Below, in pieces: positions 1 through 10,900 of a DNA stretch of 64,000 nt (position 1 is its first letter; each line of letters begins with the position of its first letter). Origin of the DNA: Hoplostethus atlanticus (lineage: Eukaryota > Chordata > Actinopteri > Trachichthyiformes > Trachichthyidae); assembly GCA_034670405.1 (NCBI GenBank), contig JAXDDX010000012.1, forward strand, positions 434,001 to 498,000, written 5' to 3'. A program made the translations under genes and the position numbers. A model generated the notes under the pieces. That model had not been told where the DNA came from. It searched no databases and saw nothing but the letters and a program-made list of their open reading frames with translations.

Positions 1-56
1 GTATCGCAGTGTGTACAATAATGGCTCTGGAGCTTCTTTATAGCACAAAAAGTGCA

Positions 57-215
57 CACTGCAAAAACGTCCATCTTGATAACATGTCATTTCATCTAGT
101 GTGGAGTCTTAAAACGACATTTTTCTTAAAGCAATTAAAAAAGATCTGCCCATCTGCCCACTTGTTTCCAATGCAAATATAAGAGTAAATTGCTTGTTAA
201 AATGTTCTGCAGGGT
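57..215. mobile_element. MITE-like repeat, copy A
   Basis: A short repeat starts with 'cactgcaaaaac' and contains the phrase 'tcatttcatctag', a 'cttaaaac' block, 'gatctgcc' and 'tgtttccaatg'. The same blocks occur in the same order at about 40510-40737, where the far end carries the inverted form 'gtttttgcactgt'. That makes it a small non-autonomous element with terminal inverted repeats. Copy A has lost a clear right end. It carries a perfect POU octamer, ATGCAAAT, at 171-178. From memory, repeats of this kind are common in fish genomes, but I do not assign a superfamily. Confidence 0.6.
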
Positions 216-820
216 AAAACATGTTTATGAAGAGCAGAATGCATGACAAGGGTATTACAATGTCAACTTTTGAATTCTTCAGTACCCAGAAATCATCTTC
301 GTCTTCTTCTTAGTGTCTGGTGGGTGGAGGTGGTGAAGAGGTTCAGTTCCTGTTGGTGAGTCCAGCTTTCTCTAGATGGAGCACTCGCTGCTGTTTATTT
401 CTCTCTTACGTTTCAAGTCATCACATCCTGCAGGTGGAGAAGATTTCCCACCAGTGACCATACCTGACAGAACAGAAATTCACTTGGACCAATAGAGTGA
501 ACCTATGGCGTCTCAATTAGTGCAGCTTTAAGTTTCACTTCTTCAGACATTTCTCAATAGCGCTCGATCGCACAGGACAGTAAACCACCGAGCTGCTTCA
601 CTGCGTCTCCGTCCCCACCTCTCCACCCGTCCCACGCGACTGTCTTGCTATGACCTCATTCTACCTGAGCCGAGCTCCCAGCAGCCTCCCAGAAAGCCTC
701 CAGGCCAGAGACGAGCGGTGCCAACCATAATCCTCCACCGCTCCGAAACCCCGTCTCCTGGGCTCGCTCTCATTGTCATCACCACCCACAATGCCCCACC
801 CCCGACCAAACGCACCCACT
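216..820. other. Unique non-coding DNA, no gene seen
   Basis: There is no open frame with convincing protein content. The stretch from about 570 to 820 is C-rich and AG-poor. A CAG/GT juxtaposition occurs at about 429-433 ('cctgcag|gtgg') with a modest pyrimidine tract, which is too weak to call a splice site. Confidence 0.5.
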
Positions 821-1180
821 CTTTACCATTACTAACACAGGAACAGGAAAGGGTTCAATTAGAAATGGAAATCAATTAGAGAGAATGTTACCTCGCTGGT
901 AATAAAACAAGTTGCATCGCTGAAATACACACAGGCAGGCTTTGTGCTGAAACTGAAATAGCTGCAAATAGATTGTCAAGGAAGCTACTGTTAACTGGCC
1001 ACTGCAGGAGAGGGCAAATCCACTCCCCCGCACATCCAAACCTTTTTTTCATGACATGGTTTTAGTAAAAAGCCCAGGAATTACATCGCTGTCGGAACTG
1101 AAGCTCTCGGAGGGCCGTAAAAGGTTGAAGTCATTAGTAATAAGTGGAGTTGTTTACTTTGGAAGCCTGGCAAAATACAC
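821..1180. promoter_or_regulatory. Candidate conserved non-coding block
   Basis: This unique, simple-repeat-free segment has two identical homeodomain-type cores, CAATTAG at 856-862 and 873-879, 17 bp apart, followed by AT-rich sequence with further TAATAA-type cores near 1137. Mixed AT-rich and GC-balanced unique sequence of this sort is typical of developmental enhancers in vertebrates. The call is an inference from motif content; conservation was not tested. Confidence 0.35.
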
Positions 1181-1600
1181 AGAAAGGTGATTTTTATATT
1201 AGTCATGTCACTTTGACAGGTAAACAGCAGCAGGTTTGACTCACCCTAATTACTATTTATTGAACAGTAAAACTTTTAACAGTTGTAGAAAACAAGAAAG
1301 CTCTGTGAGATTAACTCAAGCGTCCACGGTTAATGTTTTCAAGTGTAAACATTTCCAGTTCACGGCAGTGATAACGTCATTGTTAGTTTTAAGTGGAAAT
1401 CAACCATGAATCAAGCAAAGTATTGTCAAATTAGAGGATTTATAAACATTTAACTGGTGGGGCTGCAGAATGGGGATCAAAAGATTGGGAGCACAGCCAT
1501 GCCCTTGTCCACATCGTGTTTCAGGTAGTGAGTAATCCTCTCGTCTCACCACGTTTAAGTTTGGCGTTGCCGCTTCACTGAAATCACCCTTTCTTGGCAA
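1181..1600. other. AT-rich unique DNA
   Basis: No gene, repeat or strong motif cluster is visible. A 66-codon minus-strand open frame at 1400-1600 has no recognisable domain and is taken as chance. Confidence 0.5.
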
Positions 1601-2010
1601 GTCTACTTGCCGCAGAACAAGCCTCTCTCCTATTACAAAAGGCTGGGCTTAATAAGCATCCAGGCTATATCAGCGCCGTATTCAATTTCCTCAGATCTTG
1701 GAAACGCTGCCGTAAAAGTAGCTGAAATTTACTGCTTTGCCCCCTCAGGTTTTCTTAAAGGGAGATTCCCTTGTGTCTGTTCTTTTAGTCCTGCCAGAAA
1801 TATCGCTTTGCACCCTTCATTGGGCCTGTGGGAGGAATATGGAGATTTTTACAGTAAGAAGTTTAGAGGCAGGGTAATTGGAGTTGGACCAGGGCGAGAC
1901 ACCCCCACCTCCTCGCATCCTGCAGCATTAGAGGCCTCCAAGCCATGATCGAATCCGCACGCCTCACACACAAGCTCTCTTAATTGGCTCCGGCCTCGAT
2001 CCGACTGTAA
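1601..2010. promoter_or_regulatory. Candidate conserved non-coding block with TAATTGG cores
   Basis: Complex, repeat-free sequence carries two TAATTGG homeodomain cores, at 1875-1881 and 1981-1987. The plus strand is open for 113 codons at 1607-1948, but the frame starts at TTG and its product has no recognisable family or signal. The open frame is therefore more likely a by-product of constrained sequence than a gene. Regulatory function is inferred only. Confidence 0.35.
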
Positions 2011-2380
2011 AAACACTCAGGCTGCACATGTGTGAATGTGCATGCACTTACATAAAACTGCAACTATGGACACGTCTGAAACTTCAGCGTGTATTCTGCT
2101 GCAATGCTCAATCGCAGTCGTTCATTGTATTTGTTGTCCCTTTCAGTGGCAGCAGATTGTTCAAAGCTGTCTCCAGGGATTGTTTGTCAAGAAACTTTAA
2201 ATTCTCTGCTCCAGTAAAAATCATATTGAGAGGTTTGAACAGTAAAGGCCATTGGAAGTAACAATGAAGCTACCTTATGTACATGTTTCAACTTAATAAA
2301 TAAATAAGCAAATAAATGCCAGTGGAGTTCCTCCAACATGCAGCGAGCTGTGAGGTGGCCCAATCAAACAGCACCTCTGA
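2011..2380. other. Unique non-coding DNA
   Basis: No gene can be supported. The segment is AT-rich, with a short (AAATAA)-like run near 2294-2318. Confidence 0.45.
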
Positions 2381-2700
2381 TAATATCTCTCTCTACTAAT
2401 TTCTGCACAATCGTCTTCTAGGAGATTCAAATCTGCACACTATTTTTAGGAAGCGTACTTGGAGACTGACGGAGGCTTGATAAGAAGACACAATTTTCCT
2501 TACTGTGTCATTGAAGTCAGTTCAAACATGCGTTACAGGTTTCACCGACAGCCACAGCTTGACCTCTGGGATTGTTTCTGCAAACGTCCAAGCTGTTAAC
2601 GTTGCTCGCAGGCTGAACTCAATCTGGACTCGGAGCCTTATCACAATAAGAGAGAGTGAGATCGAGCCAAGATTAACAGTCTTTGCTGGAGTTTAGTGCC
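2381..2700. promoter_or_regulatory. Candidate conserved non-coding block
   Basis: Repeat-free sequence contains GATA-type (GATAA), TAAT-type and ATTTTTAGG-type cores within about 300 bp. No exon boundary or protein domain is visible. It is listed because its texture differs from the microsatellite-rich DNA around it; function is inferred. Confidence 0.25.
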
Positions 2701-3240
2701 CCTCTGGCTGGCTGTCATGATTCATGGTATCACTGATCATGATGTAATACTCTGTAATGTGAACTGCTAGATCACTGCTAGGAGAAATACAGTAGTCGAC
2801 ACATGTGATGTTTGATCTGCACTATATCACCATTGTCTCTCACCACTTGCCGTGACATCTGCTGATTTGTTTTCCAGTTTGACATTAAAACCACTGAATG
2901 GGGCCCTCACACCAATATACTGTACACTACCCCCCCGTTGGGTTTGAGATGACTAATTGGCAGAGTGAGCTTGCCAAACCAATTAGCCACGGTAGAGGTG
3001 GAATGAATGTAGATGGTTGTCGTAGGGGTGAGTCATGCGCTGTGATAACAGCGTGGCAGATGACTCCGTGTTGACTGACACATGGTGTGGTGTGTGTTAT
3101 TAGCCACGGGGATGGGAGAGTAGTCGTAGCATGTCAATCAGTTATAAGCTGGACAGAAAAGCAAAATATTTCTCAGGCAAATGTTGGAACAGAAATCAAG
3201 CTGCGATGGTATCACTTGGTAGTGCTACGTTAAGGGGGGA
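2701..3240. promoter_or_regulatory. Candidate regulatory block with nested homeodomain/NFI-like palindrome
   Basis: The notable part is an inverted repeat at 2953-2986. CTAATTGG (2953-2960) faces CCAATTAG (2979-2986), and nested inside are TTGGCA (2957-2962) and TGCCAA (2972-2977). CTAATTGG/CCAATTAG is a homeodomain-type core, and TTGGC/GCCAA are NFI half-sites, although the 11-bp gap between them is wider than the usual 5 bp of a full NFI site. The surrounding sequence is unique. Regulatory function is inferred. Confidence 0.35.
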
Positions 3241-3243
3241 GTC

Positions 3244-3312
3244 ATTGCTTGTATTGATTGATTAGTTATTGCTTGTATTGAATGATTAGTTATTGCTTGT
3301 ATTGAATTGATT
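3244..3312. repeat. 26-bp tandem repeat, about 2.7 copies
   Basis: The phrase 'ttattgcttgtattga' repeats three times with small differences, joined by 'ttgattag' and 'atgattag'. It is a short minisatellite-like array. Confidence 0.8.
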
Positions 3313-4074
3313 TTTAGATTAGAGTAGAAGCATATCGGCATACAAGATTTGAGGCCTAAAGACAGACAGAGCTGCTCTGGAGGCAGAAATAATCTCATTG
3401 GTTGAATTAAATGTCAGTGAGCGGAGCCAAAGAACCAACTTTTTTCTGGCTAAGTAACGTTAGACTGAAGCCCGGTGAAAAAGGTCCGGGGTAAGAGAGG
3501 AGCTAGCTAATATTATGAAGCCTAGTGCTCTGCTACTGACTGAAAAAATGTGATCTAGCCATACTAAGTTATCTAGGTTAGCTAGTTAGCTAGTTAGCCT
3601 AGCTGACCTAGCCATAATAGCCTATAGCTATGCCATAGTCATGAATGAATGAAAAAAAATAAGTCATTACCAGTTATATTTTTAATTTATATTTTGAGTA
3701 ACTACCTTAAAAATTGTGGTTCTTTGGCTGTTAAGATTCGGTGCTGAGTTTTGAGTGAAGTAGCAGGTTAGCTAGTTTTAGCACATCTGTACCCACACAT
3801 TTCAGATTTCCTTCAGATTCGCAGCTTATTCTTACTCTGAGACAATATAATATGAATAATTGAGAATCTCTATCGAGGGGACTAAAAGTATAAAGCACCG
3901 TAAGTCTTGTTAACGGCCTCCGTAGCCGCCAAACCACAGGCTACAGGCAGGTGGGTTTTTAGGGCTTCTTGTTTAAACGCTTGAACTTTTGCTTGGAGAG
4001 AGAAAAACCGAGGCTGAGCAAAGGCTACGCTCCATCATGGATCCATCGTTAAAAGAACCCCTGTGACCAATCAA
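3313..4074. other. Unique DNA with a TAGC-rich low-complexity tract
   Basis: From about 3500 to 3625 the sequence is rich in 'ttagctag' and 'cctagc' words, a decayed tetranucleotide tract. The rest is AT-rich and holds no gene. Confidence 0.55.

Positions 4075-4112
<38 letters not shown>
4075..4112. repeat. (AC)n microsatellite
   Basis: About 19 uninterrupted AC units. Open frames crossing it code only for Cys-Val or His-Thr runs and are not genes. Confidence 0.97.
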
Positions 4113-4115
<3 letters not shown>

Positions 4116-5195
4116 CAGAGTGAGCGCTCCAGCAGGATATTGGTGCTCTTTCTTCCTCACGGCATGGGCAAACAACCAACCGGTGTCACCACAGTCCACT
4201 ACAGGAGCGTCCTGTCCGGGGAGCCGTTACTCCAGCGAGTGACTTTCGCTTTCCGGTCGTTTGTGGGAGTAATGGCACACAGAGGCCAACACTCCACAGT
4301 GACCGGGGCCTGTTATTCCTAGCAACCACTTGAGCCGCTCAGGAACATTACTCAGAGTTTTGGATGCTTGTGAAGCGTTGAGTTCATCCGAGGCGGGGGT
4401 GAGGGAGGGGGGGTTTTGGGGGGCCTTTTGCTTTTAGGCGTTAGATGCATATTAAAGTGATTCATTCACTCAATACTGCTTGATTTGTAATGAGAAATGT
4501 CTCAAGGCCATGATTAAAACAAACGCTGCCCTATTGATTTGCTGATGAAACGCCTGTTCTCCACTCTATTGTGAAAGATGCATTTCACTGCCGTCAATAT
4601 GCCGTCATGTATAATGTACATAATGTGAGACGATCAAGCGCCGTGCTTCGCCAAACGTGAGATTTTCCTCGCAAGTTGCTCTCTTCGCAATCTCAGATGT
4701 TTCGTTGAGCACGCTTTCTCGTTTGGCTCATTGTTGACTTTCCAGAAGCAACGAACCTTCTGATGGCTGCTGATGAAATGTTCAGAACCATTAGCCTGTC
4801 GAGTCGGTCGACCGGTAGCGCGCCGACTGTCGAACATCATTTATTAACACGTGTTGACTGGCGGATCAACTGTTTGCGGACGAAAGGGATCAATAGCACA
4901 ACCTTGTAAACATAAACATGGCGTGTCTCTTGTTTGACCTTGTGTAGTAGTTTAAGTTGTATCAAAATATTTAGTTGGCACCTCTGGGTAACACGCCGCA
5001 CGGGTCTCTACACGTGTGGGTGTCGAAAAAGATTTTGAGGTTTTCTGCTGGAAGAAAATTGAGATTGGACTGATCTGTCAACTCCTGGTTTGGTGCTCGT
5101 GAAATATTAAGAGTGCAGAGAGAATTGAATATGGTTTCCATTGTGAGTGGAATTTGAGTGGAGCGTGATTAAGGCTTCAGGAGGATGTGGAGTGG
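4113..5195. other. Unique DNA, part possibly regulatory
   Basis: The segment from about 4430 to 4720 is repeat-free and AT-balanced, with ATTAAAG, ATTGATTTG and GATTAAAAC words. It resembles a conserved non-coding element. The remainder shows nothing specific, and no exon can be supported. Confidence 0.35.
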
Positions 5196-5905
5196 GTGCA
5201 AATCAAATCAAATCAAACCACATGTATTTGTATAGCCCTTAATCACCGTTACAGTCTCTAAGGGCTTCACAGTGCCCAACATGTGAAAATAATAAATGGT
5301 TAGTACACGACATCCCCCAGCCTTAGACCCTCACAGAGGACAAGGAAAAACTCACACAAACCCTCACTAGGGAAAAATTGGGAAGAAACCTTGGGAGGGG
5401 CTACTCAGAGAGGGATCCCCCTACCAGGACGGTTGGGCGTGCAATAGATGCCGAGTTTGGGCAAGCAGCGTATACACAATATATGAAGGTTTATTTTGGT
5501 GGGACATCCAGATCTGATGGGCGGCATCACAGCAACGGCAACTCAGTCAGCGTCATCATAGGACTAGGGGACCATGCAGGCGCCAACACTGCCCAGATAG
5601 GAGAACGCAACGTCCCGCTCAGTCAGCATCGTCCTAGGAGGCGGGGGACCAACCAGACGCCAACTCTGCCGGGCTGCAGGCCTGGAACAGATAGGAGACT
5701 CACCCACACACACCCATACACACACTCTCACTCACACAGACAAACATGACCAGCGTCAGTGGACAGGAGCAGGTAGACCAGGAGAATAGGACATGTAGGC
5801 AGGATGCTAGAATCCATCGGCAGGACCCTGAGCTAGGATGAGCTAACTGGTCTAGCCTTACTCTGAGAAGAGACTGAGCCACTCCCTCAAGGCTGGTCAA
5901 ATGAC
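5196..5905 (-). mobile_element. Dispersed fish repeat with (CAAAT)n end
   Basis: The segment begins with (CAAAT)n-like sequence at about 5200-5216 and continues with phrases I recognise from dispersed teleost repeats, such as 'tgtatagccctt', 'ggaagaaaccttgggagggg', 'gagagggatccccct' and 'cgtgcaatagatgcc'. A simple (CAAAT)n at the left end would fit the 3' tail of a reverse-inserted non-LTR-type element, so the minus strand is proposed. Within it, 'gtcagcatcgtcctaggaggcg' and 'gtcagcgtcatcataggact' look like a diverged internal duplication (about 5547 and 5620). An (AC)-rich degenerate tract lies at 5700-5745. Family is not assigned; no coding part is visible. Confidence 0.6.
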
Positions 5906-6290
5906 AGATGTGTGCATAAGTGCATGCGCAGATGCATACATGCATGCATGTCAGTCAGGAAATGGATCCAGGAAGTGTGGGGAGTCTGCATGGAAAGTCG
6001 CATGCCCCTAACTGCATCCATCGCGCTTGTCTTTTGCACTGCTAAGCATTACAGAGCACCCTCCGTTCATCACCGTCGCCTTGTAGCGTTTGAGCTTCCA
6101 AATTGTTCCGCGCTGATTTCAATCGGAGCGTAACTCGACGCGTGGTCTCCTCGTGGCGAGCAGAGTTGAGGGGCTTCGGCGGCGAGGGCCCGTCTTCTCC
6201 AATAAGTCCCGGGGAGAATGATTTACAACTGATTTACAGTCTGTTTGACCCCATTAGGCCCCTGAGCACCTTTGTATCCACAACCCAGTG

Positions 6291-6292
<2 letters not shown>
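5906..6292. other. Unique DNA with ATGCAT-rich stretch
   Basis: At 5912-5952 there are repeated 'tgcatgc' and 'atacatgcatg' words, which are short palindromes. The remainder to 6292 is unique and GC-balanced. No gene is seen. Confidence 0.45.
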
Positions 6293-6343
<51 letters not shown>

Positions 6344-6348
6344 TGTGT
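6293..6348. repeat. (GT)n microsatellite
   Basis: About 27 GT units with one TT interruption near the right end. The open frames on both strands are only dipeptide repeats. Confidence 0.97.
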
Positions 6349-6915
6349 TATAGGGAGACAGCAAGAATGAAAGAAAGAAAGGAGAGGGGAGGTGGGGGAG
6401 GATAGAGGAGGCCTCCAAGGCCAGGGTTCTGAGCGTTGCATCAGGCCCATGTTTATTTCATAAACATTCTCCCCAGCTGTCAGTCTGAGGAGCGTACATC
6501 CTCCCTCTGCCTCCCTCAGCTACCCATAGGGGTAAATAAGCAGCGACACACCTGCAAACCGCTGTCCTCGTATGAAACGGGAAACTCTGACTAATAACAA
6601 ACAGCTACTTAAAGTCCAAGTTTTTGGCTTAATATACCAAAATCAAAATGACAATGAATCCAATGAAAAGCTGATATAAAAAAATATATATGTATATTTT
6701 TATAGCTTTGAAATTTCAACCTCGCATGTTTGAAAATGTCAGAGTTGTGTTATTAGACCCGGAGAGGTCAGAGGTCACGTCCAAATGAAAGGTCAGAGGA
6801 GCCACATTAGCCCTAATATAACAGCTTAACATCAATCAACGGCGCTATACTTCACTCTGCTCCTCTTGGTATCTGGTGATGAGAGACATATGACTGGGGC
6901 GGATATAGAGGTCTA
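6349..6915. other. Unique non-coding DNA
   Basis: A purine-rich patch lies at 6364-6412 and an AT-rich patch with alternating TA at 6677-6705. No gene or strong motif cluster is seen. Confidence 0.45.
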
Positions 6916-6919
6916 AAGA

Positions 6920-6976
6920 CCCCCTCCCCCGCCCCCCCTGGTCCCCCCCCGTCCCCCCCCTGTCCCCCGGGTCCCA
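6920..6976 (-). other. C-run tract, G-quadruplex-prone on minus strand
   Basis: At least five runs of five to eight C bases are separated by one to four bases. Read on the minus strand, this is a multi-run G tract that fits the G3+N1-7 quadruplex rule. It lies about 450 bp left of a plus-strand G4 tract. Confidence 0.6.
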
Positions 6977-7395
6977 CCAGCCTCTGCACTCATGTGGAAA
7001 AACTCCCCACCACGTCCTCCAAAAAACAAATGCTTGGATCTTCGCCCCCGGGCCATAAAAGCCATTGACTGTGCATCTCCCCTATTTATTTGGAGCGAGG
7101 CGTTCACTCTTTCTGAAGAGATCCCAAACTCCACCTCATACCCCCACCGAGTGTTATTATGACATCTCTGCCTTTTGCGCTGGTATGTGTGTGTGTGTGT
7201 GTGTTTGTAACTTAGACTGGGCCGGTCCTCTGCGCTGCCTGCTGGTCTTATGTAAATAGAGCTGTCAGCCACTTGTTATGGTCGGGCTGGGAGTCATCAG
7301 GAGGCCCTGACAGCCTCTGGGTCCCTGGCCTCCCTGTGATTCATAGCTGGCTGGGGGACAGAGGGGGGAAGTTCAAGTCTGCCCAAATCCAAACA
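6977..7395. promoter_or_regulatory. Candidate conserved non-coding block
   Basis: Between 7040 and 7330 the sequence is unique and carries GCCATAAAAGCC and CTATTTATTTGG, which resemble CDX/HOX and MEF2-like words. It is interrupted by a short (GT)n at 7186-7204. Regulatory role is inferred from texture only. Confidence 0.28.
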
Positions 7396-7423
7396 GTGAC
7401 GGGGGGGTGGAACAGAGGAAGGC

Positions 7424-7447
7424 GGGCAGAGAGGGAGGGGCGGGGGG
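7424..7447 (+). other. G-quadruplex-prone tract
   Basis: Four runs of three to six G bases are separated by loops of 6, 1 and 1 bases (7424-7426, 7433-7435, 7437-7440, 7442-7447). This fits a standard G4 pattern on the plus strand. It sits in a purine-rich stretch that continues to about 7500. Confidence 0.65.
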
Positions 7448-7601
7448 TGTATGAGGAGAGGATAGAGTGGTGAAGGGATGATGGAGCGAGGAGAGGCATC
7501 GGTGGATTGGCAGTTTGTTAGGAGACAAGCGCTGCCTGGGAGTTTGGGGATGTTGAGCTTAAGATGAACTCAATGAGTTTGGGTTGCTTCACTGGAGAGC
7601 C

Positions 7602-7603
7602 TG

Positions 7604-7635
<32 letters not shown>

Positions 7636-7642
7636 GTCTCTC
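7602..7642. repeat. (CT)n microsatellite
   Basis: A CT run with TGTCTC interruptions at the right. Open frames of 84 and 125 codons that cross it are Ser-Leu repeats followed by sequence with no recognisable domain, so they are not called as genes. Confidence 0.95.
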
Positions 7643-8229
7643 GCCCCTCCTCTTCCTCTCAGTCACTGTCATTCCAATCATCATGGTGGTTTATCCTTCC
7701 TGCACTCTTGGCCTCATTATTTTCTCTTCCTGCATCTCTCCCTTATTTTGCCTCCCTTTCTCTCCTCCCTCCCCTCGCTCGCACATTGATTGGCATGAAC
7801 CAATTTCTAAAACTTTAATTTCCACTAAACCCCAAGGAACACATTGCCTCCAACTATTCTCATGTTTGACTCAAAGTTGCCGTGCAGTGAGGACTTATAA
7901 TGATACCGAGGAACGGCTTCCATGGCGGTATTTCAATATTATAAACACTAGCTGGAGGTGAATTTGGGCTCTGGTGCTGAACATCCCCTTAATTGCTACA
8001 TAGCTGAATTTCTACATTCTGGGACCTAAATTATGAACCACCAGACCCAGCAGATTAATAAAAAATGAATTTCTGGATTGAAATAATTGAGTATCAAGAG
8101 TTCTGTACCAGCCGTGGTATTGTTGTGCCATCACGTCATTGATTGAACTTATTGATTGCTGAACATTATGTTCTTCTTCTCTGGGACTACCATTACTGTA
8201 ATAACGCTGGGTATACATTATATTTATTG
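7643..8229. other. Unique non-coding DNA
   Basis: Pyrimidine-rich at first, then AT-balanced. No gene, repeat copy or clear regulatory cluster can be supported. Confidence 0.4.
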
Positions 8230-8560
8230 TTTTGTGATAGGGGTGCACGATACAGCTCATTTAAAGTTATACCGGTATGGATGGAGTATTGTAAAAAATA
8301 TTTCATCGTTGCCAATACATTAAATATATGAATCTCTTTTTTTCTACAGGTCTGTTTCACAATTTGACTTATTTTCAAGCACAGTATGAAATCAATTTGG
8401 ATGTAAGACATGTGAACTCATTGCTTTTTTCACTGTATTTTCCATGAAATGTAATATACTGTATAGTGGCAATGGCAAATATCATCAATATCGAAACTCA
8501 TCACTATAAGATCAACAATAAATATATTTTTATATGATATTTGGGACGTATTGCACAGCA
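8230..8560. mobile_element. Possible hAT-like DNA transposon remnant
   Basis: The phrase 'taggggtgcacgata' at about 8238-8252 resembles the terminal repeat of fish hAT-type elements. It is followed by AT-rich sequence with 'atatcatcaatatcgaaac' (8478-8496) and 'gggacgtattgcacagcac' (8543-8561), phrases that I associate with dispersed fish repeats. No matching inverted end was found, so this is at most a fragment. Confidence is low. Confidence 0.3.
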
Positions 8561-9370
8561 CAACAGCATGTGTACTAATGGTAACAACACTTCTAGCATA
8601 TAATACACATAATATATAAATCATGATATACTTGGTAACTTTGCTTACTGCTAATTCTGGCGGCGCTTCAAGCAAAGAGAAAAACGCATCTGCCTCGACC
8701 TTGGGCGATGATCGTTTCTCGTACAACAGCTCCGATAGCTATCGGCATTTCAAGCGTATCTTTGCGACTGTTCAAATTGGCATGATGGTCAAAACAACCC
8801 CGCTTTATCTTCCTTTAGATAGAATTAAGTCTTCAAACTAGCTCTCAGAAACTCCACTGCTTCTCATTATTCTCCCTGATGATAAAAAGAAAACTTCACG
8901 CCACACTGTCTGTGGGTGGAGATACCAGATACCAGCGAAATTGATTCTTCTGCCAATTGATTCATCTCGTGCTGAAATGAAGACGACGATAATCTCTCTC
9001 AGTCTCACCAATTGAGTTTTGTTTTTTTTTCGTTTTTTTGATGGTGTGTGACTGAGCGCCGAAATACAACACTGGTAGTTCATTGATTGGAATACAGCGC
9101 GCACTTTAAGCTTGAACTCGCGCTACATGCCACTTCAAAGAGTGAGGAATCTGCAAGAGGAACTTGATCTACCATGTGCTGAAGTGTTGTCGGGCTGATA
9201 AGCGCGGAAGATACACCTCTGTGAAGACTTGAATTCTGCCGGCTGAAAAATGAGTCGGAGATGTCAGATTGTTGGCCTTGAAGAAGTTTGCTGATGCTAC
9301 AAAAACAAGGCCTGGGGGGCGGGTGGCGGAGGGGGCGGGGTTTAAGATGGGGAAACGCTAATCACATAAG
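8561..9370. other. Unique DNA with a 14-bp perfect palindrome
   Basis: The sequence CCGATAGCTATCGG at 8732-8745 is its own reverse complement. The rest is AT-balanced unique DNA with no supported gene. A G-rich patch lies at 9312-9341. Confidence 0.45.
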
Positions 9371-9379
9371 AGTGCTAGA

Positions 9380-9730
9380 TGTTTTTAGTATCTTTGTTGT
9401 TTTCTCTTTCTCTTTTGGAGGCACCTTGACTCACCTCCACCGTCTCATCTAGATCGGCCTCGCACACCAGCGGAATAAATTTGGATTAATTGCGGCCCCG
9501 GTGCCAGCTAGCCCGGCGCTCGGGCCTCGGCAAACTGCCGGAGTTGAACCGCGGGATATCACCCGCCACCTCTTCCCCCTGCGCCGCACATCCCTTGTCG
9601 CCCCGGCCGCAGAAGTCCTGCCCGCTAAAACAGAAGTAATTAAATCTCCCCCGCTCTCATTAAAAATACAGCTGTCTGCCGCCGAGCGCCGAACGGCTCC
9701 GCTAAGCGAATGTACATTTTCATTTCATGG
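9380..9730. promoter_or_regulatory. Candidate conserved non-coding block
   Basis: Repeat-free, GC-balanced sequence has AT-rich islands: GGATTAATTG near 9482-9491 and GTAATTAAATC near 9635-9645. This islands-in-GC texture is common in deeply conserved vertebrate enhancers. A 165-codon plus-strand open frame beginning at 9501 runs through it into a (GA)n tract and a poly-T tract; it begins at a GTG codon and has no recognisable domain, so it is not called. Confidence 0.35.
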
Positions 9731-9733
9731 TGC

Positions 9734-9774
9734 TGAGAGAGAGAGAGAGGGAGAGAGAGAGAGAGAGAGAGAGG
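9734..9774. repeat. (GA)n microsatellite
   Basis: About 18 GA units with one GG interruption. Confidence 0.95.
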
Positions 9775-10900
9775 AGGCTGTTCTTCGCCAGCTATCCCCT
9801 GCCAGCACTGTGCAGAATAACTGCTCCCCTGAAATAATTGTCCTTTTGTTTCCTGCAGAATTACATAGGGAAATGGCCCGTGTGTTATATAATTTGTGGA
9901 TTAGGTGCAGTCATGGGTCTCTCGGTTACTGCTGGGAACAGAGCGGGTATTCATGTGAATTCTTTTTTCTTTTTTTTTTAAAGGGAAAAGGTATATAGCA
10001 GGATTCAGAAATGTTAACTGATTTTTAATTGGCTTTTCCTATTTAAAAAAAAAAAAAAAGAAAAGCTCAGATGCTCCTCCAAGATTGACGGCGGGAAAAC
10101 GTATGTGAGGTTAAACACTAGTTGACATGCCGTGCACATTTCCTCTCCATTAGCAGGAAGAATGGTTTTGTAGATTTATAACGATTGGACTGAATTAAAT
10201 ACTGTACCGCCCTGGAGAGGTGTGATGCGCTCGGCGAGGGAGGACCTCAGGCCTCTGGATTCACTGGACTTTAAGGACAAATAGTTGATCTGGTAAGAAT
10301 ACTTAGTTTAAGAGACTTGGTACGGTAACTAACAGATGGATATATTTCATTAGCTGGAGGAAAGCATCATTTATTAAGCAATCAAGGTTAATCATTTTCT
10401 GTTTCATGCTGTCATGACATATGTTTCTCTAAATCGAATCGGACCGTTCTCACTATATTTCCTTAAACAAAAAATGTTGAGAAATGTGTAGAAAACTGTA
10501 GAGATCGTTGTTGAAATCCATTTTCGATATCTATTTCCATGCTTTTGATAACTTTGTAGATGCCTGAAAAGAAATGTAGACACCAGATTTCAGTATAGTG
10601 TTATTTAATGCCCAGTCCTAGTCCATAAGCGTCTGCCCCAAGTGGTCCATTAGTTACATTGCCTCTTTTTCATGATGCTGGAAAATAAGTTAAAAGGGAG
10701 ATTCATAGCCTCCACTGATGACTGATTAGTCCAATATGAAGTGTGTCTTGAAGACTATGTGACTGTATGATTTACGGGGGCATGAAAAATTCTAACTACG
10801 GCGCAGGAAAACATGCACAAATGCAGTGAATGACAGTTATGCATAGGCAAGGCATACACTGAGGACCTTTTCCCACGAGTGCCACGGTCCACGAGGGAGT
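9775..10900. other. Unique non-coding DNA
   Basis: The stretch contains a T/A-run pair (poly-T near 9970 and poly-A at 10045-10059) and otherwise unique AT-balanced DNA. No gene, repeat family or clear motif cluster can be supported. Confidence 0.45.
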
